A stretch of DNA of 64,000 nucleotides, taken from the NCBI GenBank assembly GCA_036346355.1, contig CM070569.1, positions 60,970,561 to 61,034,560 of the forward strand, read 5' to 3'. Positions within the stretch are counted from its first letter, which is position 1; the number at the start of each line of letters is the position of its first letter. This stretch comes from Rhipidocladum racemiflorum (taxonomy: Eukaryota; Streptophyta; Magnoliopsida; Poales; Poaceae). The notes below the pieces were generated by a model. It did not search any database and was not told where the DNA came from. It saw nothing but the letters and a program-made list of their open reading frames with translations. This document shows, in pieces, positions 20,970 to 32,671 of this stretch. The translations under genes were made by a program, and so were the position numbers.

Positions 20970-23917
20970 TGTGACGGACCGCCCATTTTTAGGGAGGCCG
21001 CTTAATTACCACTACGGTTACCCAGGAAGATTAACCACAGGGAACCAAATGTACATTACCAGGTTAATGTCCAAAAGCAACAGTTTTAAGCAAATAAGGC
21101 CTAACAACCAGAGTTTACAATAGCGCGGCAAGCACAAATTATAGTCTTTACATTACAAAAGCACTCCACAGGCAGTTTGAGCGAAGATCGAGACTAGAAC
21201 CACACAGTGTCGCCGTCTACGACTTCTTGGAACTCTCCAGCATCTTGATACTCTAAAATGGGTTAATTAAGCAAGAGTGAGTACTACAACGTACTCAACA
21301 AGCCACACAGTGAAGCCTGATTTACCACATGCAAAGGATAACAAGAGATAGCCATATGTCTATCTGGTGTATGCAAGTTTTCGTAATGTTTGACATTTCA
21401 TTTAAAACACAAACCATAATAATACGAATAAGGGGGGGATTTCCAAAGTTATCCATTTCCATCCTTGTTAATCTAAAAAAAACTACTTGAACTTAGGTTC
21501 GGGATTCATCCCATTTTAACTGAGCTTCATTTACCGGAAGCACGGCGTATTCGAATACCATTTAATACACTCTGCAGAGGTGTTCAGCTTTACCCACAAG
21601 ATTCCACGATCGTTAATGCCACGCGATTAACATGCAACTTTTATGCATGCGGCCGGATCGGTGTTATCATAGCTTTTCGTTGGATCTTTCCCCTTTAGCC
21701 CCTATCCGGTAGAGTTTTTGGTCCACAATAACCCGGGGTCCCCACTGGCCAGAGTGGAGTCCGCGATCCCGTTTACTGTGGACACCTACCGTTGTGAACC
21801 CGTAATGCCACACCTTCCGTGTGCCCATTCCCGTTCCACCCCCATAACCGCGGACCATCTCCCATACCGGGAAGGTAACCCTGCTCCTATAGGTATTATG
21901 GGGAAAGTACAATGTACCGAGCTACGTTGAGTCAAGCCAACGAAGTTGACCGGCCCAACCTGTGGTTGAACGATTTCTTAAGTTATTTACTTTTGCCCAA
22001 GGTTGTGAGTCCTTATCTTGTTACAGACCAAACCATTACGTTCCACATGCCCCTGGTATCCAACGTACCACCATCCATTCATACCTTGGTAACAGTCCTC
22101 GGCCGGGGATCAGACTAACACCCACGCGGTGGTTAGCCCAATACTGTCCCCCGGACCGCAACATTTCATAAACATTCCAAATCAACATTTCATGTTTTCA
22201 TAAAAACGGTGAATAATTATAGTAGTAACATCTAGCCGAATACTGACAATAGTATTTTCTTAGGGTTACAAGGGATTATTAGGATTCAATAATTTTCAAG
22301 GAAGTTCCATGAGCCTTTTTGGCATTAACTAGCTATCATGTCATTCGAATATACCAACTTTGTGATATTTCAACTTATAGTTCGGAAATAATGCGGTAGA
22401 AAATAACTATGAATCATTCTAGGGAATATTAGGTTCAATATGATCAACGGAGTATGGCTTGCCTTGCGAGGCGGAGGGGTTCCCTAGTTCAGAGTTGGTG
22501 TAGTCGTACTCGGTTTCACGCTGGTCCGGCTCCGGTTCCAAGTACTGCTCCTGCTCCTGTTCCGGGAGTTGGTACTGCTCGAACGTCGGTTCTATTGTGA
22601 ACAAACACCATAAGATAAACAATAATTAATACAAAAGAAAGAAGAGAAAAGAAAAGAGAAACCGAGAGAGAAAATAGCCGGAAATGGGTCGGAGGGGTGT
22701 TTTCGGAATTTTGAAAACTTGGATTGGCGAAACGGAGGTCATTTTTGAACTCAGTGGCTCGAAAGGGTTCAGAATATGTATTTTGGGCATTTTTGGACTT
22801 TCGGATAATTTTGGAGTATTTTTGGATTTTTAAATGAATTAAAACGAATAATTGAAATTAAAAATCCGAATAAAATAAATAAAAAAAGAAAAGGCACTGT
22901 TTCTATTGGGCCGCGCCAAAACCGAAACCGGCCCGGGGCTCAGCGTGCGCGGGAGGTGGCTACTGGGCCGGCCCAAACTGGTGGCCAGGCCACCTGACAG
23001 GTGGGCCCGGGCGGCAGTGAGGGAGAGGGGGAGAGAGGGGGGGCGACTGGCGAGTGGGGCCAATGCGCAGAGAGAGGGAGCGAGGGGCTGGCAGGTGGGT
23101 CCTTTTGGCAACGACACGGGGGGGGGGCGACCTCGCGGCCGGAGAGGGCGGCGCTGGGCGCTGGGCGCCAGAGTTGGGGGAGACGAGGGCATTCTCGCAA
23201 TTTAGGGCACGGAGCGCACAAGGGCTTGGGGGAAAAGGATGAGGGGCTCACCGCGAAGCTAGGGCTTGGCTCGCGGGAGACCGAACGGCGGCGGAGTGGC
23301 TTGGCGGTAGCGCTAAGCTGGAGACGGGGAAGACGCCGGTAGGGAGGGCACTGGAGTGCACGGGAGAGCTGGAGAGAGAGGGGAAATGAGAGAGGAGTGG
23401 ACGGCGAGCTCGGTGAGCACGAAGGCGAGGTCGGAGGGGGGTTTAAATAGCCGGGAGAGCTCGCGAGGTCGTCGGCTTCATGATGGCGGCGGAGACGGTT
23501 TGGGGGTGGCAGGCCTGGCACGCGGCGGGAGGTGGAGTGGCTAGGATTAGGGCAGCGGCGGAGTTGGAGTGCCCTACGGGCTAGGGCGGCGAAGCGACGG
23601 AACGGCGGTGCTGGCGCGTGGCAGCCCTGCCATGGCAGGGGGGTTCACGGGGGAAGAAGCACAGTGGCAAGGCGCCACCGCGCGGCGAGGCGGCGGAGTT
23701 CATGGCGAGCGCGCGCGCATGCGGGGAGGCGGCCGAGCGGGGCGAGGCGCGAGCATGGGAAGAAAGCGCACAGGCCAGAAATGGAAAGCGCAAAGGCAGC
23801 GAAACCTTCCAAAAACGGCAAAAACCGAAAACAGCTCCAAATCAAACCGAAAAAACAGGGAAACTCAAATAAAACCGAATTTTGAATTCGTTTTGAAGTT
23901 TTTGAGGTTATTTCAAC
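20970..23917 (-). repeat. 3' LTR of the Tekay-like element (~2.95 kb)
   Basis: Matches 29750-32671 throughout. The internal edge has lost the canonical CA: it reads TTTCAACCTA before the purine tract, against TTTCAACA in the other LTR. Long ORFs in the GC-rich part (22840-23900) are compositional. Confidence 0.92.
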
Positions 23918-23920
23918 CTA

Positions 23921-23930
23921 CCCCCCTTAA
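23921..23930 (-). other. Polypurine tract of the Tekay-like element
   Basis: TTAAGGGGGG on the minus strand, directly before the 3' LTR. Confidence 0.8.
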
Positions 23931-23951
23931 AATAAATCTCGTCCCCGAGAT

Positions 23952-25808
23952 TCATTCCGCCTGGGGAAAGAGGTTGGGAAAATTCTGCTGCAATTTCGAC
24001 TCCTTTTCCCATGTGGTTTCTGTAAGCGTGTGATTCTTCCACAATACCCGGCAGACTCTGACATCTTTGTTTCGAAGTTTGCTTTCAACTGTCTCAATAA
24101 TCCTGACTGGTTCCTCTGTATAGGTCAGATCATTCTGTAGGTCAATTTCTTCTAACGGTATTTGTTCTGTGGGTTGTCGAAGACACTTCCTTAACTGTGA
24201 CACATGGAATATATTGTGTACTCGTGACAATTCAGGACTCAACTGTAGTTTGTAGGCTACTTCTCCAATTCGGCTTATGATCTTATATGGCCCAACATAT
24301 CTTGGTGCCAATTTTCCTTTAATCTGAAATCTATGCACAGGTTTAAATGGTGTTACTTTCAGATACACAAAATCTCCAACTTGGTAACTGATGTCTTTCT
24401 GCCTTACGTCTGCATAGTTCTTTTGTCGTCCTTGTGCTATCTTCAAGTTTTCTCTGATGATTCTTACATGAGCTTCTGCATCCTGCACAATCTGTGGCCC
24501 TAACAATTGATTTTCTCCCACTTCAATCCAATTCAAAGGGGTTCTGCATTTTCTTCCGTAAAGTGCCTCAAATGGTGCCATTTGTAAACTGGCCTGATAA
24601 CTGTTATTGTAGGAAAACTCTGCAAATGGTAAACAAGTGACCCAAGATGCTCCGTATGTCAGGGCACAGGCTCTCAACATATTTTCTAGTATCTGGTTGA
24701 CTCTTTCTGTCTGTCCATCAGTCTGTGGGTGATATGCTGTACTGAAGTTCAGGTCTGTTCCCATGGCTTCATGTAGACTCTTCCAGAATTTTGAGGTGAA
24801 TTGGGCTCCTCGGTCTGACACAATCTTTTTGAGAATCCCATGTAATCTGACTATCTGTGTTAGGTATAGCTCTGCTAGCTTATCCTTGCCATAGGTCTGC
24901 TTGACTGGTATGAAATGTGCTACTTTAGTCAGTCTGTCAATTATTACCCATACAGAATTAAATCCTTGTTGTGCTTTGGGTAGTCCTGTAATAAAGCCCA
25001 TTCCAATTTCGTCCCACTTCCATTCAGGAATCGGTAGGGGTTGTAACATTCCAGCTGTTTTCTGATGATCGATCTTAACCTTGCGGCATACGTCACAACA
25101 CAATACGTGTTCGGCTATCTCTTTCTTCATGCCTTTCCACCAATATTCACTCTTCAAATCATTGTACATCTTCGTACTGCCTGGGTGTATGGTGAGTTGA
25201 GATGAGTGAGTTTCTGTCAAAATCAATCCTCTTGTATCTTTATTATTGGGAACATATACACGATCACGGAATCGTAATATGCCTTGTCCATCTTCCGAGA
25301 ATTCCGAAGGTCCGTTTATATTCATTTCTTTGCGATACTGTTGGATTTCTTCGTCTTCTTGTTGAGCTGTTTTGATTTGACTGAGTAGGTCTGACTGAAT
25401 TGTAATGGAAGCTAAAAATCCTTTCTCCACTATCTGTAAGTTCAGACGTTCCATTTCAAATTGCAGTTGTTGTGAGATGTCTGTTGTCATGGCTATGTGG
25501 TGGCATGACTTTCTACTTAACGCGTCTGCTACCACGTTAGCCTTTCCGGGGTGGTATTGTATCTCCAAGTCGAAATCATTGATTAGCTCTAACCACCTTC
25601 TTTGTCTGATATTCAGGTTTGGTTGAGTAAACACATACTTCAAGCTTTTGTGATCTGTGAATACGTCGCAGTGATTTCCCAATAAGTAATGCATCCGGAT
25701 CTTAAGTGCATGCACTACTGAAGCTAATTCCATGTCGTGAGTTGGGTAGTTCTCTTCATGGGGTCTTAATTGTCGAGAAGCATAAGCAATTACTTTCCCG
25801 TCTTGCAT
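23952..25808 (-). pseudogene. RNase H, integrase and chromodomain of the Tekay-like element
   Basis: 618 open codons, in frame with RT apart from one TAA. RNase H: VIAYASRQLRPHE, TDHKSLKYVFTQ and ADALSRK. Integrase: the H-H-C-C zinc finger (H..H...CCDVCRK). The usual MDFI of the catalytic core is GMGFITGLP here, so the first catalytic Asp has become Gly; the second Asp (VSDRGAQFTS) and the Glu (HPQTDGQTERVN) are kept. The C-terminus has the GKLAPRYVGPYKII segment and a chromodomain-like VLWKNHTLTETTWEKE. Lacking the first Asp, this integrase is predicted inactive even if translated. Confidence 0.92.
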
Positions 25809-25856
25809 CAGAACACAGCCTAATCCTTGTTTCGATGCATCGCAGTAAATTTGAAA

Positions 25857-26720
25857 TTATCTGCTTGGGTCTGGAAGTACAAGTACTGATGCTGAGGTTA
25901 ATTTTGCCTTCAAAGTCTGGAAACTCTTCTCACATTCTTCTGTCCACCGATAAAGTTTATCCTTTTTGAGAAGCTGGGTTAGAGGTTTGGAAATTTTGGA
26001 AAAACCTTCAATGAACCTTCGATAATATCCAGCTAGTCCTAGGAAACTTCTGATTTCCCTTACTGTCGTGGGTTGCTTCCATTCCATCACTGCTTCTATC
26101 TTTGTTGGATCCACTTTCACTCCTTCTTCGGTGATGATGTGTCCCAAAAATGCAATTTCTTTCATCCAAAAGTCACATTTGGAGAACTTGGCATACAATT
26201 GATGTTCCCTGAGTCTTCCTAGAATCATATGCAGATGTTCTTGATGCTCTTCTTCCGTTTTTGAATAAACCAATATGTCATCCAGAAATACTACGATGAA
26301 TCGGTCTAGATAGTCCATACATACTTGATTCATCAAGTTCATAAAATAAGCTGGAGCGTTTGTGAATCCGAATGGGACCACTGTGAACTCATACAGTCCG
26401 TATCGGGTGGTAAACGCTGTCTTTTCCCTGTCCTGCTCTCTGACTTTCAGCTGATAGTATCCTGTCCTTAAGTCTATTTTTGAGAAAATCTTAGCTTCTT
26501 TGAGTTGATCGAATAAGTCGTCAATCCGAGGTAAGGGATACTTATTCTTTATGGTTGCGGCGTTCAGCGCTCTGTAATCCACGCAGAGTCTTACGCCTCC
26601 ATCCTTCTTAGGGACAAATAGGACTGGAAAGGACCATGGTGATATGCTTGATCGGATAAATTCCTTCTCCAGTAATTCGTCCAGTTGCTTCTTGAGTTCT
26701 CTTAATTCCATCGCCGACAT
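25857..26720 (-). pseudogene. Reverse transcriptase of the Tekay-like element
   Basis: 287 codons from SAMELRELKKQLDELLEKEF through VPKKDGGVRLCVDYRALNA, LPRIDDLFDQL, FSKIDLRTGYYQLKV, TRYGLYEF and the catalytic VVFLDDILVYSK to FLGLAGYYRRFI. It is cut off by an in-frame TAA (25857-25859, minus strand) after LPDPSR; the same frame continues as FQIYCDASKQGLG. It is one frame away from gag-protease. Confidence 0.93.
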
Positions 26721-28489
26721 TGGGTATTGGCGCTTTGTGGTAATGCTTGTTCTGGTGCCGCTCTATGGTTAACTCTATGTTCCTGTCTGGGGGTCTTCCT
26801 GGTAATTCTTCTGGGAAAACATCTGGGTATTCTCGAACAATGGGTACTTGGTCTATGGTCGGGGTTATGGCATTAAGGCTTCTTCCTTTGCCCTTTTCTA
26901 AATCGGGGTTGATCCTTACGGTTACCCGTTGTCCTTCATTGTTGATAACTGATACCAACTTCTTTTCACAATCCAATGTTGCTTTATGTTTGGACAGCCA
27001 ATCCATTCCCAGGATGACGTCCAGTCCGTTTATCTCTAATAGCAACAGCTCAGCTGTAAACTTAACTCCTTGAAGTACTATTTCTAACTTCTCGCTCTTA
27101 TATCGAGCCATTAATCTACTACCCGGCGTTTGAAACGCACAAGGATTTTGTAACGGTAAATACGGAAAACCATGCTTGCATGCAAAAGCCATTGAAATAA
27201 AAGAGTGTGTTGCTCCAGGATCAAATAATATCAAAGCTATCTGAGATTGGACTCGAAATTTACCGATAATCACGTCGGTGGCGGCTGCAGCATCCTCAGC
27301 TGACAAGTGGTTGATCCTGCCTTGGAAGTTCCTGGAGTTGTTTGGGTTGGAGCTCCCCTCGCTTCTGGCGGGTGCTCTGCCTTGCAGTATCCCCTGTTGT
27401 TGTGGTTGCGGTCGGTAGACGGCTGGTTGACGGTTTACCGAAGCTGCTGTCACTTGTGATTTGGCCACCTTAGCTGGCTGATTCTTTCTCGTGCAGTTCT
27501 GTTTGAAGTGTCCCTCCTGACCACAATGATAACAACCCGTAGTCTTCTTGGTGCAGTTATTGGAGTAATGGTTTCCGCCACACTTGAAGCATTTTACTAT
27601 TACAGGCTGGCTTTGAGCAGGAACGGGTCGAAATCCTCCTACTGCTTGTCTTTTAGAAGGGAATCCGGGTATAGGAGCTGGAGCTCTTCCTCTGGGTTGG
27701 TTGGGGGCCTGAAACCTCATCTGTTGGGCTCTCCGTTTCTGGGTGTCTTCCAAGTCATTTCTAGCTTCTTCTATCATCATTAACTTGTCGACCATCATGG
27801 ACAGGTCCCTAAATTCTAGGGCAGCGATATGAAATTTCAGGTTCTTCTGTAATCCTTCAGAGAACCTTTCCATCTTCTTTGCTTCTGTGTCCACCTCAGT
27901 TGGCGCGTAGCGAGCTAACTGGTTGAATTGCTGAAGGTATTCCATGACAGTTCTTCCTCCCTGTCGGAGGGCTAGGAATTCTCTCCTTTTCGAGGCCATT
28001 AGTCCTGCAGGGATGTGAGCTTTGCGAAAAGCTCCCTCGAACTCTTGCCAGGTGGTGTCTTGTTCATTCCTGGTGGCTTGGAAATTCATCCACCAGGTCG
28101 CTGCTGGACCTTGGAGTTGGTGTGATGCAAATAATACTTGTTCCTTATCCGTGCACTGGATGGTGTCCAGTTTCCTTCTTATATCGCGGATCCAATCATC
28201 AGCCGCTAACGGTTCTGTTGGTGTTGCGAAGATAGGAGGTTTAGATTTTTGGAAATCGGACCACTTGGTTCCTCCAATGTGACCTTCTTGTCCGTTGTGG
28301 TTTCCCTACGGGGGGTCCTTGTGGTCTCGCTGCTAGTTGTTCCAGGACTCTTTCCATGAGCTGGGTTTGGTGCCTTTCAGCTTCATATCGGTTCCGTTCC
28401 ATCATTGCCATTACTTGGGCCAGGCTAGTTTGTTCAGCGTTGGAGTTACCCTCCTCGCTGTTGTTTCCTCTTAAATTGGGTCTCACCAT
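26608..28489 (-). pseudogene. gag and protease of the Tekay-like element, frameshifted
   Basis: The gag N-terminus (28489 to about 28310) and the rest (about 28310-26608) lie in different frames. The switch falls at a run of six G on the plus strand near 28311-28317. The capsid part follows PAATWWMNFQATR...QEFEGAFR and FLALRQGGRTVMEYLQQFNQ. Two CCHC zinc knuckles are visible (CFKCGGNHYSNNC and CYHCGQEGHFKQNC). The protease site reads LFDPGATHSFIS where DSGATHSFIS is usual, so the active-site Ser is replaced by Pro. The frame then runs out of register with RT near 26725-26745. Confidence 0.9.
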
Positions 28490-28790
28490 TGTTGTTTCAG
28501 ATGATCTTTTCAGCCTGCAGCAGTGTTTTAACGGAAGTGAAAGGTAAGTGGGAGTTAAGATTTCTAGATAAGGTTAGAATGAATAGTTGAGGGCTTTAGA
28601 TGAAAAGGGAGGGAGAATACTTTGAGCTAGGTAGGGTAAATCCCGATACATTACTGAAATCAATGTACGAGGGTAGGGATCATAGTTTGTCTTACAAGCC
28701 ATAGGTGGTATACCACCTATATTACAATACCAAAATAAATAGTTCTATTACATAAAAGGGGTGGCATCAAATCTTAACGATCTTGGCAGC

Positions 28791-29519
28791 CTAGGGGTTC
28801 CATCCGCCGTCGGGGCCGTAGAAGAAGCGTTCTTCGGGGTCTTCCTCGCCCTCCATGTCGACATCTGGGGGCGGCGGTTCGTCGATTATCATTGAAGGTC
28901 CGTCCACCGAGGGCTCTTCTTCCGGGGGCGCTACCGGTTGCTGTACAAGCTCGATCTCCATCATCTGATTCATCAACTGTTGTACCTGGCCTTGGAGTTG
29001 AACTACATCATTGTGCTGTTGATCTATCAGATCCCACATCTGATGGAGGTGCTCATGTTGTGCCTTGGTCTCCCGAAGTGCGCGATTGTACTGGCGTTCC
29101 ATCAGCAGCACATAGTCGGAGGTCTCTTCTATCCTTGGGTCTGCCTCATCAAGAGGGAAGGAGATGCCAATGTTTTGGGACTCATCACAAAGCTGGGGAA
29201 TCAGCTGAAACTGGGTGTCATCAAGTTCCCTTTCGTAGTGGCTTCGAAGGTAGTGGACTGCTTGGCGGGCGGCATCCTGAATCGCCGCGGACTCATAGAG
29301 TCGTCTTCCTTCAAATCGTCGAGGGACACCCGGGCGGAGTGGTAGGGGCGGCAGCTCGACCCATGCCATCCATTGGCAACGTAATTCGTCTCGAAGCATT
29401 TCTTGGGTATGGAACTCAGGGCGGTGTTCACCTTCGGCTCCTACTTGCTGCATCATCCTCCAAAGTAGCTCAGCCCATCCACCTAAAACACTTGGATCCG
29501 GGTAGGCGTGATGAACCAT
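28791..29519 (-). CDS. Extra ORF upstream of gag in the Tekay-like element (orf0-like, unknown function)
   Basis: An intact 242-codon frame on the coding strand between the primer site and gag. The N-terminal half is Trp/Arg/Leu-rich (GGWAELLWRMMQQVGAEGEH). A likely coiled coil follows at about residues 140-200 (RETKAQHEHLHQMWDLIDQQ, then QLQGQVQQLMNQMMEIE), then an acidic Pro-rich tail (PPPPDVDMEGEEDPEE). It matches no gag, protease or pol domain I know. Extra ORFs in this position have been described for long-LTR rice gypsy elements such as RIRE3/RIRE8, from memory. It has stayed open while gag and pol have not. The reverse strand also has a long frame, taken as a shadow. Function is unknown; the coiled coil suggests self-association. 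Confidence 0.65.
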   Translation of the reverse strand: MVHHAYPDPSVLGGWAELLWRMMQQVGAEGEHRPEFHTQEMLRDELRCQWMAWVELPPLPLRPGVPRRFEGRRLYESAAIQDAARQAVHYLRSHYERELDDTQFQLIPQLCDESQNIGISFPLDEADPRIEETSDYVLLMERQYNRALRETKAQHEHLHQMWDLIDQQHNDVVQLQGQVQQLMNQMMEIELVQQPVAPPEEEPSVDGPSMIIDEPPPPDVDMEGEEDPEERFFYGPDGGWNP

Positions 29520-29734
29520 CTGCGATCAACGCGAAATTTGAAGTAAGTTAAGAAATGGGAAATATTAAAACAAAACCGGAAATAAGAACTCTAAGAGGGT
29601 TGAGGTAGAAAGAGGAAGGAGAGGACAACAATAATACTTATATTTTTCCACAATTCATTTTGTTTATAAGTTTAATTAGTTTTTGCAAAAAGATTCCTAA
29701 GCCAACCTAGGGTCTCGACCTACGGTCAAACCTA

Positions 29735-29747
29735 GGCTCTGATACCA
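29735..29747 (-). other. Primer-binding site (initiator tRNA-Met) of the Tekay-like element
   Basis: The minus strand reads TGGTATCAGAGCC, two bases inside the 5' LTR, the classical complement of plant initiator tRNA-Met. Confidence 0.93.
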
Positions 29748-29749
29748 CT

Positions 29750-32671
29750 TGTGACGGACCGCCCTTTTCAGGGAGGCCGCTTAATTACCACTACGGTTAC
29801 CCAGGAAGATTAACCGCAGGGAACCAAATGTACATTACCAGGTTAATGTCAAAAAGCAACAGTTTTAAGCAAATAAGGCCTAACGACCAGAGTTTACAAT
29901 AGCGCGGCAAGCACAAATTATAGTCTTTACATTACAAAAGCACTCCACAGGCAGTTTGAGCGAAGATCGAGACTAGAACCACACAGTGTAGCCGTCTACG
30001 ACTTCTTGGAACTCTCCAGCATCTTGATACTCTAAAATGGGTTAATTAAGCAAGAGTGAGTACTACAACGTACTCAACAAGCCACACAGTGAAGCCTGAT
30101 TTACCACATGCAAAGGATAACAAGAGATAGCCATATGTCTTATCTGGTGTATGCAAGTTTTCGTAATGTTTGACATTTCATTTAAAACACAAACCATAAT
30201 AATACGAATAAGGGGGGGGATTTCCAAAGTTATCCATTTCCATCCTTGTTAATCTAAAAAAACTACTTGAACTTAGGTTCGGGATTCACCCCATTTTAAC
30301 TCAGCTTCATTTACCGGAAGCACGGCGTATTCGAATACCATTTAATACACTCTGCAGAGGTGTTCAGCTTTACACACAAGATTCCACGATCGTTAATGCC
30401 ACGCGATTAACATGCAACTTTTATGCATGCGGCCGGATCGAGGTTATCATAGCTTTTCATTGGATCTTTCCCCTTTAGCCCCTATCCGGTAGAGTTTCGG
30501 TCCACATTAACCCGGGGTCCCCATTGGCCAGAGTGGAGTTCGCGATCCCGTTTACTGTGGACACCTACCGTTGTGAACCCGTAATGCCACACTTTTCTTG
30601 TGCACATTCCCGTTCCACCCCCATAACCGCGGACCATCTCCCATACCGGGAAGGTAACCCTGCTCCTATAGGTATTCCGGGGAAAGTACAATGTACCGAG
30701 CTACGTTGAGTCAAGCCAACGAAGTTGACCGGCCCAACCTGTGGTTGAACGATTTCTTAAGTTATTTACTTTTGCCCAAGGTTGTGAGTCCTTATCTTGT
30801 TACAGACCAAACCATTACGTTCCACATGCCCCTGGTATCCAACGTACCACCATCCATTCATACCTTGGTAATAGTCCTCGGCCGGGGATCAGACTAACAC
30901 CCACGCGGTGGTTAACCCAATACTGTCCCCCAGACCGCAACATTTCATAAACATTCCAAATCAACATTTCATGTTTTCATAAAAACGGTGAATAATTATA
31001 GTAGTAACATCTAGCCGAATACTGACAATAGTATTTTCTTAGGGTTACAAGGGATTATTAGGATTCAATAATTTTCAAGGAAGTTCAATGAGCCTTTTTG
31101 GCATTAACTAGCTATCATGTCATTCGAATATACCAACTTTGTGATATTTCAACTTATAGTTCGGAAATAATGCGGTAGAAAATAACTATGAATCATTCTA
31201 GGGAATATTAGGTTCAATATGATCAACGGAGTATGGCTTGCCTTGCGAGGCGGAGGGGTTCCCTAGTTCAGAGTTGGTGTAGTCGTACTCGGCTTCACGC
31301 TGGTCCGGCTCCAGTTCCAAGTACTGCTCCTGCTCCTGTTCCGGGAGTTGGTACTGCTCAGACGTCGGTTCTATCGTAAACAAACACCATAAGATAAATA
31401 ATAATTAATACAAAAGAAAGAAGAGAAAAGAAAAGAGAAATCGAGAGAGAAAATAGCCGGAAATGGGTCGGAGGGGTGTTTTTGGAATTTTGGAAACTTG
31501 GTTTGGCGAAACGGAGGTCATTTTTGAACTCAGTGGCTCGAAAGGGTTCAAAATATGTATTTTGGGCATTTTTGGACTTTCGGATAATTTTGGAGTATTT
31601 TTGGATTTTTAAATGAATTAAAACGAATAATTGAAATTAAAAATCCGAATAAAATAAATAAAAAAGAAAAGGCATTGTTTCTATTGGGCCGCGCCAAAAC
31701 CGAAACCGCCCGGCTCGGCGTCTTGTGAGGTGGCTCTCGGGCCGGCCCAATCAGGCCGCCACTGACAGTGGGCCCGGCGGTGAGGAGAGGGGAGAGAGAG
31801 GCGATCGCGAGTGGGGCCAATGCGCAGAGAGAGGGAGCGAGGGGCTGGCAGGTGGGGCCTTTGGCAATGACACGGTGTGGGGCGCGGCGACCTCGCTGCC
31901 GGAGAGGGCGGCGCTGGGCGCCGGAGTTGGGGGAGACGAGGGCGTTCTCGCAATTTAGGGCACGGAGCGCACAAGGGCTTGGGGGAAAAGGATGAGGGGC
32001 TCACCGCGAAGCTAGGGCTTGGCTCGGGGGAGACCGAACGGCAGCGGAGTGGCTTGGCGGCGGCGCTAAGCCGGAGACGGGGAAGACGCCGGTGGGGAGG
32101 GCACTGGAGTGCACGGGAGAGCTGGAGAGAGAGGGGAAATGAGAGTGTAGTGGACGGCGAGCTCGGTGAGCACGAAGGCGAGGTCGGAGGGGGGTTTAAA
32201 TAGCCGGGAGAGCTCGCGAGGTCGTCGGCTTCATGATGGCGGCGGAGACGGTTTGGGGGTGGCAGGCCTGGCGCGCGGCGGGAGGTGGAGTGGCTAGGAT
32301 TAGGGCAACGGCGGAGTTGGAGTACCCTACGGGCTAGGGCGGCGAAGCGACGGGACGGCGGTCTTTGGCGCAGGCAGCTCGCCATGGCGAGGGTTCACTG
32401 GAAGAAGCATACAGGCGCCACTGCTACGGGCGCCAAGGCGGGCGAAGGCGGCGGAGTTCATGGCAAGGCGCGCGCACGCGAGGCGCCGAAGCGGGCGAGG
32501 CGCGAGCGTGAGGAGAAAGCGCACAGGCCGGAAATGGAAAGCGCAAAGGCAGCGAAACCTTCCAAAAACGGCAAAAACCGAAAACAGCTCCAAATCAAAC
32601 CGAAAAAACAGGGAAACTCAAATAAAACCGAATTTTGAATTCGTTTTGAAGTTTTTGAGGTTATTTCAACA
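29750..32671 (-). repeat. 5' LTR of the Tekay-like element (~2.92 kb)
   Basis: TGTGACGG...TTTCAACA with canonical ends. Carries the roughly 31-bp block shared with other gypsy LTRs at 30350-30380. Many small indels against the 3' LTR cluster at 31690-31940. Confidence 0.92.

Larger units (their letters stand above)
20970..32671 (-). mobile_element. Complete Ty3/gypsy chromovirus (Tekay/Del-like) with extra upstream ORF
   Basis: Two LTRs of about 2.9 kb (20970-23917, 29750-32671) both start TGTGACGGACCGCCC on the plus strand and end GAGGTTATTTCAAC. On the minus strand the order is 5' LTR, initiator-Met tRNA primer site, extra ORF (29519-28791), gag (28489 to about 27300), protease, RT, RNase H, integrase, chromodomain, purine tract and 3' LTR. 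The chromodomain and RT-before-integrase order define a chromovirus; long LTRs point to the Tekay clade. Outside one GC-rich stretch the LTRs look about 98% identical by eye, so insertion is recent. No clear 5-bp target duplication was found. Coding lesions are listed under the domains. Confidence 0.93.

Noticed and set aside
22840..23900. Several Pro/Ala- and Gly/Arg-rich ORFs in both Tekay LTRs
   Set aside because: Products of GC-rich LTR sequence; the frames are not conserved between the two LTRs.
28892..29551. 219-codon plus-strand ORF opposite the extra Tekay ORF
   Set aside because: The minus frame is in the element's coding direction, sits between PBS and gag, and has a credible coiled coil; the plus frame has none of these.
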